In this document: piece after piece, positions 1-8,672 of the stretch
Position numbering within the stretch: position 1 is the stretch's first letter
Layout: each line of letters starts with the position of its first letter
Assembly: GCF_001730525.1 (NCBI RefSeq)
Contig: NZ_MDFN01000040.1
Coordinates: forward strand, 1 to 39,111
Direction: 5' to 3'
Length of the DNA stretch: 39,111 nt
Source: Arcticibacter eurypsychrophilus
GTDB taxonomy: Bacteria; Bacteroidota; Bacteroidia; Sphingobacteriales; Sphingobacteriaceae
Translations under genes and position numbers: made by a program
The notes under the pieces: model-generated
What the model saw: only the letters and a program-made list of their open reading frames with translations
The model's database searches: none
Told to the model about the DNA's origin: nothing

Positions 1-184
1 TTCAGTACTACCGGGCTTTTTTGCGTCTATATGAATTTGCGAGCAGATAGTTCTCCATTAAAATGATCGTTTTGCCAAGCTTTATTTAGAAGGTTCCTCT
101 ACAAATAAACAGGCTAATACTCCATTATTTTGATTTTCAACTGCGTTGTGTTATTAAAAATAAGGCATTATAACTTGAGGTACA

Positions 185-218
185 ATAACAAAAATTAAAG
201 TAGTTTAATTTTTGTTAT
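185..218. repeat. Perfect inverted repeat overlapping the -33 box of the alpha/beta hydrolase promoter
   Basis: Two 15-bp arms at 185-199 and 204-218 are exact reverse complements separated by the 4-nt spacer GTAG. The arms are AT-rich (core AACAAAAATT / AATTTTTGTT). The right arm contains the TTTG at 211-214 that serves as the presumed -33 element of the next gene. This placement suggests an operator for an unknown repressor. It could also be an AT-rich terminator of an upstream gene outside the window. Confidence 0.6.
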
Positions 219-239
219 CTTTTCAGAAGTATACCTTTG
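211..239 (+). promoter_or_regulatory. Bacteroidetes-type promoter of the alpha/beta hydrolase gene
   Basis: TTTG at 211-214 and TACCTTTG at 232-239 match the Bacteroidetes -33/-7 pattern (TTTG and TAnnTTTG), with 17 nt between them. The start codon lies 29 nt beyond the -7 box. The -33 element sits inside a perfect inverted repeat. Confidence 0.6.
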
Positions 240-268
240 CATTAGAAAGGTGCGTTTAAACAATTTAT

Positions 269-1042
269 ATGGGACTTATAAAAATTAATGGTATTCAGCT
301 GTATGTCGAAGTCAAAGGAACTGGGTTTCCTATTATTTTAATACATGGAGTCGGCGGAGATCACCATGCACATTTAAGAAATGTAATTGAACCACTATCG
401 AAAAACTTCAAAACGGTAGCATTGGATTGTCGTGGTCACGGGAAATCAGATAAACCAATAGAATTCACTATGGGAGATCATGTGCAGGATATTATTGGAA
501 TCATGGATTATTTTGGCTTCGAAAAAGCGCATTTGCTTGGCGTATCCATGGGCAGTTATATTGCTCAACTGGTTGCTATCACAGCTCCGAATCGTATTGA
601 TAAGTTGATATTGACTGTTACAAAGTCCAATGGACTTACTTCTTCGATACAGCGGTTGTTTAAAGAAAATGAAGAAGAAATTAAGGGTTTGAATATGCAT
701 GAAACCATAGTAAAACTATTAAAATTTATGGTGTATGACCCCGAACTGATGAAAAACCATTTGGAGATATTTGAAACAAACCTGAGCCCTGAACAATTTA
801 ATGCTGCCAATAAGGCTATTGGTGCTTTCGATTTTAGAAAGCAGCTCTCTAAGATTAAAGTAAAGACGTTGGTTATCAGCGGAAAGTATGATGGTTTGAA
901 CCCTCCTGGTGACGGAAAGGAAGTTGCTTCACTAATAAAATATGCAACATTTGTGGAAATGCAATATTCTGGACATGCACCTATGTTCGAGGAACCGAAT
1001 GCCTATATGAATACCGTTGAGACCTTTCTTTGTAAACAATAA
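269..1042 (+). CDS. Alpha/beta-fold hydrolase
   Basis: This 257-residue protein is a soluble alpha/beta hydrolase of the 3-oxoadipate enol-lactonase/haloperoxidase-like type. The oxyanion-hole segment HGVGG is at about residues 26-30. The nucleophile elbow GVSMG places Ser93, the acid is probably Asp208 in GKYDG, and the catalytic His is His236 in SGHAP. A complete triad is therefore visible, and the length is normal for the family. There is no signal peptide. The gene is monocistronic, with its own promoter at 211-239 that overlaps a strong inverted repeat, so it is probably under specific repression. The substrate cannot be deduced. It is followed by an IS remnant on the opposite strand. 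Confidence 0.85.
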   Translation: MGLIKINGIQLYVEVKGTGFPIILIHGVGGDHHAHLRNVIEPLSKNFKTVALDCRGHGKSDKPIEFTMGDHVQDIIGIMDYFGFEKAHLLGVSMGSYIAQLVAITAPNRIDKLILTVTKSNGLTSSIQRLFKENEEEIKGLNMHETIVKLLKFMVYDPELMKNHLEIFETNLSPEQFNAANKAIGAFDFRKQLSKIKVKTLVISGKYDGLNPPGDGKEVASLIKYATFVEMQYSGHAPMFEEPNAYMNTVETFLCKQ

Positions 1043-1209
1043 CGAACAGGCAATATTGATCTTTAAAAGTTCAGATTTAAATGCCATAATTAAAAATAAT
1101 AACAAGTTTCCTCTGCGTTCTTTTGGAACAAACCTGGGTGCTATCTACAGTTTTGGTAGCTTAGGTTTCAGACTCTTTGTTTTATTACCTTTTCCGTCCT
1201 TTTAGTGTT

Positions 1210-1708
1210 TTAATCAATAGTAGTTTGAGAGCACGATAGCTTTGTGTTATGATACAATGCTGCTTTAGCCTGCAAATAAACAAAATGGGCAATTCCCTTT
1301 TCTTTGTAAATAGTTAGTGTTTCTAATGTATTATATACCACTTTGAGCAATCTTCTTGCAACAGCTACAATCGCCTTTTGCGCCTTCATGCGCTTACTTG
1401 ACTTATCAAATAAAGCGTGCCAATAAGAATCCTTCATGCGAACAGTGACCCAAGCAGCGCCAACAATGGCAACTCTTAAATAACTATTGCCTTTTTTAAT
1501 TAAAGTGTTTTTTCTTTTACCTGCACTTCCATTGTTTCCTGGCGCAATACCGCACCTGGCTGTAAAATGATCGCTGTTGGGAAACGGCTCATATCGGTAT
1601 AAGTCCCGAATTCCCTGAACTCCTGATTGCTGCCATCTTTCCCGAAAATAAACCGACGATCTTGTCTTTGTGCATGTCGCGACCACAGGCTTTATCCTAT
1701 TGAGGCAT
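1210..1708 (-). pseudogene. IS110-family transposase remnant (internally deleted, frameshifted)
   Basis: The readable C-terminal part on the minus strand matches the IS110/IS116/IS902 (Transposase_20) domain. It has CGIAPGNNGSAGKRK, a motif carrying the family's catalytic serine, then KKGNSYLR and the helix ending in RRLLKVVYNTL. Just upstream, in another frame, is an IS110-like N-terminus: ATG at 1708, then MPQ, an in-frame TAG, and DKACGRDMHKDKIVGLF. A single-base frame change then leads to the segment DGSNQEFREFGTYTD. The N-terminal segment runs almost directly into the C-terminal domain, so most of the DEDD catalytic domain (roughly 150-200 residues) has been deleted. The lesions are a nonsense codon, a frameshift and an internal deletion. 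The element cannot encode an active transposase. Confidence 0.8.
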
Positions 1709-1963
1709 AATGTTAACACCTTCAATTACTTGTTGTTTGATAAATATTCTCCGTTGATTATATATGAAATATATTTTTATGAGATCGGGTGTTTTTCAAA
1801 TCATCATACTTAGATAAATATTCTGAACTAGGCTCATAATTGAATTATAACCCAGTGCATCTAAAAATGGGAGTAAAATAGTTTAAGTTGTACTTCATCT
1901 TTTGCCTATGTTAGCTTGTATTTTGCAGACTGTTTTCATAATTTTACAATATAAAGCTTGGGG

Positions 1964-2623
1964 ATGATAGTGGAAGATAAAGGTTTGAAGTGGGAATTAC
2001 TTAAACAACATTTGGTATTACTATCTGAGAAGGGCATATTTTGGGAAGAACAGCAAACGCTTATTGTGTCTGACCTGCATATTGGAAAAGTTGGTCATTT
2101 TCGTAATGCCGGTATTGCTATTCCCAAAGATTTAGAACAAGAAGAATTAGCCGTATTATCTGACCTAATTGCGAAATACAATCCAAAGCGAATCATTTTT
2201 TTGGGTGATCTGTTTCATAGCGAATATAATGATGACTGGAACTGGTTAATGCTTTGGACCGGCTTATTCCCAAACATTCAAATGGTTTTAGTGAAAGGGA
2301 ATCATGATGTTTTGAATCATCATCATTATAGTGATGCAGGATTTATTGTTATGAAGGAGTATATTTTCTTTCCGTTTAAATTTATACATGAACCTCTAAC
2401 TGAAAATGAGGGTTCTGAATTGTATTGCATCAGTGGCCACATTCATCCTGCAGTTAAACTTAAAGGAAAAGGAAAGCAGTCTCTTACCTTATCCTGCTTT
2501 TACTTCAATTCAGTCCAGGCAGTAATTCCTGCTTTTGGAAAGTTTACAGGTAATTATTGTATTGAAGTTACTAAAGCCGAGCATGTCTTTGGCATTTTGA
2601 ACAATAAAGTGCTTAAGTTGTGA
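1964..2623 (+). CDS. pdeM: PdeM-type metallophosphoesterase (ligase-associated DNA damage response endonuclease)
   Basis: This protein of about 219 residues has the calcineurin-like phosphoesterase fold with all the metal-binding motifs. They are SDLH (36-39), GDLFHS (81-86), GNHD (112-115) and GHIHP (158-162). The arrangement and length match the PdeM family, which often occurs near LigD-type ligase and helicase genes in bacterial DNA-repair clusters. Those partners are not in this window, so the repair role comes from family knowledge only. I chose ATG 1964; an in-frame TTG at 1958 would add only two residues. A weak promoter-like TTTG (1901-1904) and TATTTTG (1919-1925) lie upstream. Confidence 0.8.
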   Translation: MIVEDKGLKWELLKQHLVLLSEKGIFWEEQQTLIVSDLHIGKVGHFRNAGIAIPKDLEQEELAVLSDLIAKYNPKRIIFLGDLFHSEYNDDWNWLMLWTGLFPNIQMVLVKGNHDVLNHHHYSDAGFIVMKEYIFFPFKFIHEPLTENEGSELYCISGHIHPAVKLKGKGKQSLTLSCFYFNSVQAVIPAFGKFTGNYCIEVTKAEHVFGILNNKVLKL

Positions 2624-2696
2624 TTAGATTGTTTCTAAATTGAGTAATGTAGTGTGTTTTTGACCAGATGGGTTATATTATTGTCATGTTATTGGA

Positions 2697-2704
2697 TACT
2701 TTTG
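2697..2704 (+). promoter_or_regulatory. Likely -7 box of the sdhCAB operon
   Basis: TACTTTTG matches TAnnTTTG and lies 29 nt before the sdhC ATG. A TTG at 2681-2683 is closer than the usual -33 spacing, so only the -7 element is supported. A purine-rich stretch AAGAAAGGAAA immediately precedes the ATG. Confidence 0.4.
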
Positions 2705-2733
2705 TACTTCTATATATAATTTAAGAAAGGAAA

Positions 2734-3519
2734 ATGGGTAGTTTAAGTAAAGCTTTCTCCTCAACACTGGGAAGAAAATTAATAATGGGATTAACTGGTT
2801 TGTTTCTTAGCTTGTTTCTCGTCATCCATCTTATTGGAAATCTTCAGTTGTTTAAAGATGATGGAGGTAAAGCATTTAATGAGTATTCTTATTTTATGAC
2901 TCATTTTCTGCCAATCAAAATCGTTTCGTATATATTGTATATCTCCATCATTTTGCATGCGGTTTACGCTTTAATTATTACAGCACGGAATAAAAAAGCA
3001 AGAACTATTCAATATGCTCAGTATAACGGAGCGGCAAACAGTACCTGGAGCTCTAGAAATATGGGTATCCTGGGAACAGTTATTCTGTTATTTCTTGTTA
3101 TTCATATGAAAACATTTTGGGCAGAGTATCATTGGGGAGGTTTACCTTATGTGCAATATGAAATGAGCCTGGAGAACCCAAATGTAGTAACTGTTACACA
3201 GTTGCCATTTGAAGGGAAAGAATTGGTGCATGCTGAATATGTCAATGTACAGAATAAAACAGAAGTGGTTGTCGCAAAAGATCTTTATTTTGTTGTAAAA
3301 GATGCATTTAGCAATGTATGGTATGTTATATTATATGTATTCTCCATGATTGTTTTAGGTTTCCATTTGTATCATGGTTTTCAAAGTGGGTTCCAGACGC
3401 TTGGGTTTGATCACGTAAAGTATAAGCCAATTATTGATTTTGCGGGGCTTTGGGTATTTAGTATTATCATACCTGCAATATTTGCTGCAATGCCCATATA
3501 TATGTATTTCGCACAATAG
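2734..3519 (+). CDS. sdhC: Succinate dehydrogenase cytochrome b558 subunit (membrane anchor)
   Basis: This 261-residue integral membrane protein is the single-subunit, di-heme type anchor typical of Bacteroidetes. About five hydrophobic helices are visible. Histidines in conserved helix positions are likely heme ligands: His32 in [24 protein letters not shown] and GFHLYHGFQ. It anchors the flavoprotein and iron-sulfur subunits encoded directly downstream and passes electrons between succinate and menaquinone at the cytoplasmic membrane. The gene starts the operon, and a TAnnTTTG -7 box lies 29 nt upstream. A short TCCCT/AGGGA hairpin (3528-3540) separates it from sdhA. Confidence 0.93.
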   Translation: MGSLSKAFSSTLGRKLIMGLTGLFLSLFLVIHLIGNLQLFKDDGGKAFNEYSYFMTHFLPIKIVSYILYISIILHAVYALIITARNKKARTIQYAQYNGAANSTWSSRNMGILGTVILLFLVIHMKTFWAEYHWGGLPYVQYEMSLENPNVVTVTQLPFEGKELVHAEYVNVQNKTEVVVAKDLYFVVKDAFSNVWYVILYVFSMIVLGFHLYHGFQSGFQTLGFDHVKYKPIIDFAGLWVFSIIIPAIFAAMPIYMYFAQ

Positions 3520-3557
3520 ATGAATCCTCCCTTATAGGGATAAAATATAATTCTGAC

Positions 3558-5492
3558 ATGGTATTAGATTCAAAAACACCACAAGGCCCATTAGCGGAAA
3601 AGTGGAATAAATATAAATTCGATCTGAAGCTTGTAAATCCTTCTAACAAAAGGAAGTTTACAGTAATTGTAGTTGGAACTGGTTTGGCTGGTGCTTCTGC
3701 AGCTGCATCACTTGCAGAGCTTGGTTATAATGTAAAATCGTTTTGTTATCAGGATAGTCCCCGTCGTGCTCACTCTATTGCTGCACAAGGTGGTATTAAT
3801 GCAGCAAAAAATTATCAAAATGACGGCGATAGTGTTTATCGTTTGTTTTATGATACAATAAAGGGAGGCGATTATCGCTCCAGAGAATCAAACGTACATC
3901 GGTTGGCAGAGGAATCTGTTAATATCATTGACCAATGTGTAGCACAGGGTGTTCCTTTTGCTCGTGAATATGGTGGCTTACTTGATAACCGTTCCTTTGG
4001 TGGTGCTCAGGTTTCCCGTACTTTTTATGCAAGAGGTCAAACTGGACAACAGTTGTTATTAGGTGCTTATTCTGCCTTAAACCGCCAGATTAATTTAGGT
4101 AAAGTAGAGATGTACAACCGTCATGAAATGCTTGATTTGGTTATGGTTGATGGTAAGGCTCAGGGTATTGTTACCCGTGATCTGATCTCTGGTGAGATTG
4201 AATCTTTTGCTGGTCATGCTGTGCTATTGTGTACTGGTGGATACGGTAACGTGTTCTATTTGTCTACCAATGCCATGGGATGTAATGCTACAGCAATCTG
4301 GAGAGCACATAAAAAGGGTGCTTTTTTTGCTAATCCTTGTTATACGCAAATCCATCCTACTTGTATTCCTGTAACGGGTGACTATCAGTCAAAATTGACT
4401 TTAATGTCTGAATCTCTTCGTAATGACGGACGTGTTTGGGTTCCTAAAACGAAAGAGTTGGCTGAACAGGTTCGTAAAGGACAGGTAAAGCCTGGTGATT
4501 TAAAGGAAGATGATCGTGATTATTTCCTGGAACGTAAATATCCTTCATTTGGAAATCTTGTTCCCCGTGATGTGGCTTCCCGTAATGCTAAGGAAGTTTG
4601 TGATGGAGGTAAAGGAGTAGGAACAACTGGAAAGGCTGTTTACCTGGATTTTGCAGATGCGATTCATCGTCTTGGAAAGGATGCTGTTCAAGCTAAATAT
4701 GGAAACTTATTTGATATGTATTATCAGATTACAGATGAGAATCCTTATGAAATGCCAATGCGGATTTATCCTGCGGTACATTATACGATGGGTGGACTTT
4801 GGGTTGATTATAATCTGATGACTTCAGTACCAGGTTTATATGCACTGGGAGAATGTAATTTTTCTGATCACGGTGCGAATCGTCTTGGAGCTTCTGCTTT
4901 AATGCAGGGACTTGCGGATGGTTATTTTGTGATCCCCTATACTTTAGGTGATTATCTTGCAGGTATCGGCCCGAAACCAGTTGATACCAGTCATCCGGCT
5001 TTTGCTCAAACAAAGAAGGATATCATGGACCAGATCAATAAGTTCCTGGCTATGAAGGGAACGAAGACCCTTGACGAGTATCATCGCGACCTTGGATTGA
5101 TTATGTGGGAATACTGTGGTATGGCCCGTAATGAAGCCGGTTTATTGAAAGCAAAGGGATTGATTCAGGCATTAAAAGTTGATTTCTGGAAAAATGCAAT
5201 TGTGATGGGTGAAAATGAAGAGATGAATATGTCGCTTGAAAAAGCAGGACGTGTGGCTGACTTTATTGAATTGGGCGAATTGATGGTGGATGATGCACTG
5301 AATCGTAAAGAATCTTGCGGTGGCCACTTCAGAGAAGAGAGCCAAACTGAAGAAGGTGAAGCGAAACGTGATGATGAGAATTTTGCATACGTTGCAGCTT
5401 GGGAATTCAAAGGGGAGAATACTCCTTCAGAATTGCATAAAGAAGAGTTGATATTTGAAAATGTCAAACTTACTCAACGTAGTTATAAATAG
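3558..5492 (+). CDS. sdhA: Succinate dehydrogenase/fumarate reductase flavoprotein subunit
   Basis: This 644-residue flavoprotein carries the FAD-binding Rossmann motif [20 protein letters not shown] near residue 37. The flavinylation region [14 protein letters not shown] contains the His that covalently binds FAD. Substrate-site motifs include [15 protein letters not shown] and [15 protein letters not shown]. It oxidises succinate to fumarate in the TCA cycle and may run in reverse as a fumarate reductase. Its length and its place between the b558 anchor and the iron-sulfur subunit are standard for Bacteroidetes. The sdhC-sdhA gap is 38 bp and the sdhA-sdhB gap 24 bp, so the three genes are probably co-transcribed. 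Confidence 0.96.
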   Translation: MVLDSKTPQGPLAEKWNKYKFDLKLVNPSNKRKFTVIVVGTGLAGASAAASLAELGYNVKSFCYQDSPRRAHSIAAQGGINAAKNYQNDGDSVYRLFYDTIKGGDYRSRESNVHRLAEESVNIIDQCVAQGVPFAREYGGLLDNRSFGGAQVSRTFYARGQTGQQLLLGAYSALNRQINLGKVEMYNRHEMLDLVMVDGKAQGIVTRDLISGEIESFAGHAVLLCTGGYGNVFYLSTNAMGCNATAIWRAHKKGAFFANPCYTQIHPTCIPVTGDYQSKLTLMSESLRNDGRVWVPKTKELAEQVRKGQVKPGDLKEDDRDYFLERKYPSFGNLVPRDVASRNAKEVCDGGKGVGTTGKAVYLDFADAIHRLGKDAVQAKYGNLFDMYYQITDENPYEMPMRIYPAVHYTMGGLWVDYNLMTSVPGLYALGECNFSDHGANRLGASALMQGLADGYFVIPYTLGDYLAGIGPKPVDTSHPAFAQTKKDIMDQINKFLAMKGTKTLDEYHRDLGLIMWEYCGMARNEAGLLKAKGLIQALKVDFWKNAIVMGENEEMNMSLEKAGRVADFIELGELMVDDALNRKESCGGHFREESQTEEGEAKRDDENFAYVAAWEFKGENTPSELHKEELIFENVKLTQRSYK

Positions 5493-5516
5493 TTATATAA
5501 GAAATCTAAATAAGCC

Positions 5517-6287
5517 ATGAGTGGAAACATGAATTTAACCCTGAAGGTATGGAGACAGAAGAACGCTGCAGACAAGGGTCAATTTGTTACATATAAAGCT
5601 GCTGATATATCACCTGAGATGTCTTTTCTTGAAATGCTTGACGTCGTGAATGAGCGCTTGGTTAAGGGGACACAGGATCCTATTCATTTTGATCATGATT
5701 GTCGCGAAGGAATTTGTGGCGCATGTTCGTTATATATAAATGGTCGCCCACACGGCCCTAAACAGGCTATAACAACTTGTCAGTTGCATATGCGTAGCTT
5801 TCACGATGGGGAGATTATTACCATTGAACCTTGGAGAGCAACTGCATTTCCCGTAATTAAGGATTTAGCGGTAGACCGTTCTGCTTTTGATCGAATTCAA
5901 CAAGCTGGTGGATTTATTTCAGTAAATACAGGAGGAGTTCCGGATGCTAATGAAATACCTATTTCTAAGGTTGTTTCAGATGAAGCATTTAACTCGGCGA
6001 CATGTATTTCTTGTGGAGCTTGTGTTGCGGCATGTAAAAATGCTTCTGCGTCTTTGTTTGTATCGGCTAAGATTTCTCAGTTGGCATTATTGCCACAGGG
6101 ACAACCTGAAAGATACCGCAGAGCTCAGGCAATGGTAGCACAAATGGACAAGGAAGGGTTCGGGAACTGTACTAATACTGGTGCTTGTGAGATTGAATGT
6201 CCTAAAGAAATTTCGTTAACAAACATCAATAGAATGCGTCGCGATTTTTATAACGCTAAGTTTTTTAAAGAAGAAGAGATAAATTAA
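5517..6287 (+). CDS. sdhB: Succinate dehydrogenase/fumarate reductase iron-sulfur subunit
   Basis: This 256-residue protein links the flavin to the membrane heme. The N-terminal ferredoxin domain has the [2Fe-2S] ligands in [17 protein letters not shown]. The C-terminal domain has [11 protein letters not shown] and then [17 protein letters not shown] for the second and third clusters. It is the last gene of sdhCAB and is followed by a strong hairpin terminator. A second in-frame ATG at 5529 is a possible alternative start; 5517 is the upstream ATG. Confidence 0.95.
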   Translation: MSGNMNLTLKVWRQKNAADKGQFVTYKAADISPEMSFLEMLDVVNERLVKGTQDPIHFDHDCREGICGACSLYINGRPHGPKQAITTCQLHMRSFHDGEIITIEPWRATAFPVIKDLAVDRSAFDRIQQAGGFISVNTGGVPDANEIPISKVVSDEAFNSATCISCGACVAACKNASASLFVSAKISQLALLPQGQPERYRRAQAMVAQMDKEGFGNCTNTGACEIECPKEISLTNINRMRRDFYNAKFFKEEEIN

Positions 6288-6321
6288 TTATTTTTGTTTT
6301 GCGAGGCAAGGAGATATTGTG

Positions 6322-6356
6322 ACAAGAGCCCAGTTGCGAAAGCACTGGGCTCTTGT
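6322..6356 (+). terminator. Intrinsic terminator of sdhCAB with GAAA tetraloop
   Basis: A perfect 13-bp stem pairs 6322-6334 with 6344-6356 (AAGAGCCCAGT / ACTGGGCTCTT core). After one bulged T it continues as GC[GAAA]GC, giving a GNRA tetraloop. A T-rich stretch follows on the plus strand. It lies between convergent sdhB and the M56 gene and may act in both directions. Confidence 0.85.
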
Positions 6357-6373
6357 GATTTTAATAGTTTTTA

Positions 6374-8173
6374 TTACTTTTTGCTCGTGACAATAATCGC
6401 CCCATTTTTCCCTTTTGCTCCGTACATTTTAGAAGCCTGATCATCATTTAGAACAGACATAGACTGTATAGTCTCTTGTTTGATGTTTTTTAAATCAGAG
6501 GAAGAGGTTTCTTTTCCATCAACAATTATAAGTCCCTTGAAATTAGGAATGCTATTACTGATCTCTTTTGTGGTGCTTGCATTATAACCCACCACTACTG
6601 TTGGGGATAATTCATTTATGTTTGATTTTAATTCTTTGACAGGAGAACTATCAGAGGGTGTCTGCGCTAACTCTTCCGGCGTCTTCAACTGTAGTTTAAT
6701 GACTCCGTATTTTCCTTTTTCACCATATTGAGCAGTTTGGTTGCCCTTAGCCACGTGTATGGATTTGATGGTATTTGCATCGATTGCTGCTATATCACTT
6801 TGTTTGATTTCCTTTCCGTCTAATAGGTAAAGCGGCTGATTCGAGTCAATCTGTGAATTCGAATTTATGGACCCGGTTTTGTCTCCTTCGAGGTTGAGCA
6901 TGATGGGTAGTGTAAATAGAACGCGTACCGGCTTTTTGTCTTTTATTCCAGGTTGCCATTTGGGACAATTCTGAAGCAATTTTAACGCCTCTTCTCCAGT
7001 CCCATATCCAATATCCTGTAATATTTTAATATCAGTCAGTGTTCCATCTGTTTCTATAATAAAAGAAAGTATCAATTTTCCTGTTATTCCTTTTTTTCTG
7101 GCTTCAACTGGATATTTATAATTTTTCCCAACATAAGCAAAGAAGGCATACATTCCTCCCTGAAATTCCGGTAGTTTATCTATGGTGGTGACGGAAAATA
7201 CACTGTCAGTGCTACGTAGCAGCGTATTTCTAGGTGTTGCTATTGGTTTGGCGTTAATCAGAGTGGCTAAAAGGTTACTGACAGATCCTGAAGGGCCTGC
7301 AGTATTATTCGCTAGCTCTGCATTTACATTGTCTACCGTGTTCTTGATTTGTTTGGTTAGCTTATCAGACTGAGAGCTTGCGGATGCCATAACTACCATA
7401 CAGGCAAATAAAGGTGCTGATAATCCGTACTTCAGCAAGGCGGTACGTTTTGACTTGTTTTTTTGTAACATGATAATTCTCTTTTTTAGTAATGATTGGT
7501 TAAAAAAACTATTGGTTAAATGAAGTGGTTTGACTCCGAAGGCATTGCTGACCAGTAATACGGAATAATCATGTTTTCCCATTATATCTGCTGTATTCTC
7601 GTCTGCAATGAACTCGTGTATATATTTAATAGATTTGATATAGAGATAACTTATTGGATTAAACCAGTTAATGATGGCCAGAATTTCAAAGAGTATCACA
7701 TCAGCAGAATGTAACTGGTTTGCATGTACCATCTCGTGTTTCCTGATGGATTCCTTCTCATCCAGTTCATCCGAGATCCTGATCTTGCTAAAGAATGACC
7801 AGGCTGATTGTGGACTATTACCTTGACTTTTTATAATTAGATATAAATGATGAGCAAACTTACCCGTGGATATTAATGCACCTGATAGGTAAATTATAAG
7901 CAACCAATCTGTCAGATTTTTCGATTGAGTTACTGTAACACCTGTTAGGTATATGGATTCCAAGGTAACCGATACTGTATCCTGTTGATGAAAAAATAAA
8001 GCGTATACCCATTGGCTCTGGATAATAGGGATACAAAGGGATAGTATAGCGGTTGAAACTAAATAGATTCGGTTCAGAATAAAAAAGGTCTCACTACGCA
8101 GTAGTAGAGTATAAAAACCATAAAATAAAATTAGGTATATATTGACCTGTATAAGATATATTGCCCAGTTCAT
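6374..8173 (-). CDS. M56 (BlaR1-like) membrane metallopeptidase with TonB C-terminal domain and two SusC-plug-like repeats
   Basis: This 599-residue protein has several parts. The N-terminal membrane region (helices around 7-26, 35-52 and 90-114) carries the zinc motif HEMVH at 146-150 and the downstream segment HEFIADE at 186-192, as in M56/BlaR1 sensors. A further helix lies near 250-266. Residues about 334-428 form a TonB C-terminal domain (PEFQGGM, YPVEARKKGITGKL, WQPG). Two repeats follow at 448-497 and 548-599 (LLDGKE...YGEKGKYGVI and IVDGKE...YGAKGKNGAI). They resemble the end of a SusC plug, and a TVVVGY motif sits at 525-530. It overlaps the BlaI gene by 4 bp. By family analogy it senses an envelope signal and cleaves the BlaI repressor. 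The ligand is unknown. Confidence 0.88.
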   Translation of the reverse strand: MNWAIYLIQVNIYLILFYGFYTLLLRSETFFILNRIYLVSTAILSLCIPIIQSQWVYALFFHQQDTVSVTLESIYLTGVTVTQSKNLTDWLLIIYLSGALISTGKFAHHLYLIIKSQGNSPQSAWSFFSKIRISDELDEKESIRKHEMVHANQLHSADVILFEILAIINWFNPISYLYIKSIKYIHEFIADENTADIMGKHDYSVLLVSNAFGVKPLHLTNSFFNQSLLKKRIIMLQKNKSKRTALLKYGLSAPLFACMVVMASASSQSDKLTKQIKNTVDNVNAELANNTAGPSGSVSNLLATLINAKPIATPRNTLLRSTDSVFSVTTIDKLPEFQGGMYAFFAYVGKNYKYPVEARKKGITGKLILSFIIETDGTLTDIKILQDIGYGTGEEALKLLQNCPKWQPGIKDKKPVRVLFTLPIMLNLEGDKTGSINSNSQIDSNQPLYLLDGKEIKQSDIAAIDANTIKSIHVAKGNQTAQYGEKGKYGVIKLQLKTPEELAQTPSDSSPVKELKSNINELSPTVVVGYNASTTKEISNSIPNFKGLIIVDGKETSSSDLKNIKQETIQSMSVLNDDQASKMYGAKGKNGAIIVTSKK

Positions 8174-8547
8174 GACTTATTCTTTTTAAAGTTTCCAATT
8201 AGTTTTAGGATTTCATCAGCCTCTTGCAGATCAATTTTTTCTTTTTTTACAAAGAAAGAAAATATTTTTTCTACCGAGTTGCCAAAGTAATTGTGGAGTA
8301 ATTTGTCGGTGGCAAAACTGCGGTATTGTTCACGTGTAATAACTGGAAAATACTGATGGCTATTTCCAAGTGCCAGATGATCTGCAAAACCCTTAGTTTC
8401 CAGGATTCGGATGATGGTAGATACCGTATTATAGGCAGGTTTTGGATCAGGTAATATCTCTATTATATCTTTAACGAAGCCCTGTTCTATTTCCCATAAG
8501 ACCTGCATAATCTGCTCTTCCGCTTTAGTTAGTTCCTTGATTTCCAT
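8170..8547 (-). CDS. BlaI/MecI-family transcriptional repressor
   Basis: This 125-residue winged-helix protein has the BlaI/MecI/CopY pattern: LTKAEEQIMQVLWE at the start, then PAYNTVSTIIRILETKGF as recognition helix and wing. The C-terminal half is the dimerisation region. It is the first gene of a two-gene operon with the M56 sensor (ATGA overlap at 8170-8173). Two AACTAA-N4-TTAGTT dyads overlap its promoter, so it very probably represses itself. Release probably follows proteolysis by the M56 partner, as in BlaR1/BlaI. No beta-lactamase gene is next to it, so the controlled output is likely the sensor operon itself or a distant gene. Confidence 0.92.
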   Translation of the reverse strand: MEIKELTKAEEQIMQVLWEIEQGFVKDIIEILPDPKPAYNTVSTIIRILETKGFADHLALGNSHQYFPVITREQYRSFATDKLLHNYFGNSVEKIFSFFVKKEKIDLQEADEILKLIGNFKKNKS

Positions 8548-8565
8548 ATGCTCACATTGTTTATA

Positions 8566-8596
8566 TAAAAGTATAACTAAGTTTTTAGTTATACAA
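8566..8596 (-). promoter_or_regulatory. Promoter of the blaI-M56 operon
   Basis: On the minus strand TTG (8594-8596) is followed after exactly 20 nt by TACTTTTA (8566-8573), one mismatch from TAnnTTTG. The space between the boxes is almost filled by operator dyad 1. Confidence 0.5.
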
Positions 8597-8610
8597 CTAA
8601 ATTATTAGTT
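8571..8610. promoter_or_regulatory. Tandem BlaI operator dyads
   Basis: Dyad 1 has perfect 10-bp arms (GTATAACTAA at 8571-8580 and TTAGTTATAC at 8585-8594) around GTTT. Dyad 2 is AACTAA (8595-8600), ATTA, TTAGTT (8605-8610). Both share AACTAA-N4-TTAGTT, and their centres are 20 bp apart, about two helical turns. Known BlaI/MecI sites are also TACTA/TAGTA-type dyads. The position over the blaI promoter supports autorepression, and the divergent gene at 8673 might be affected too. Confidence 0.75.
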
Positions 8611-8672
8611 CAATGAAAGAAAAAACTTAAATTTTATTTTCCTGTTTAAAATTTACATCTACTATAAAGAAT

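Noticed and set aside
1017-1205. 62-codon plus-strand frame between the hydrolase and the IS remnant
   Set aside because: It overlaps the end of the hydrolase and has low-complexity sequence without motif.
1726-1957. Possible IS110 bridge-RNA region or intact element end
   Set aside because: The transposase is decayed and no element boundary can be defined. Only a short direct repeat is seen.
3528-3540. Short TCCCT/AGGGA hairpin between sdhC and sdhA
   Set aside because: The 5-bp stem is too short to call a terminator or processing site.
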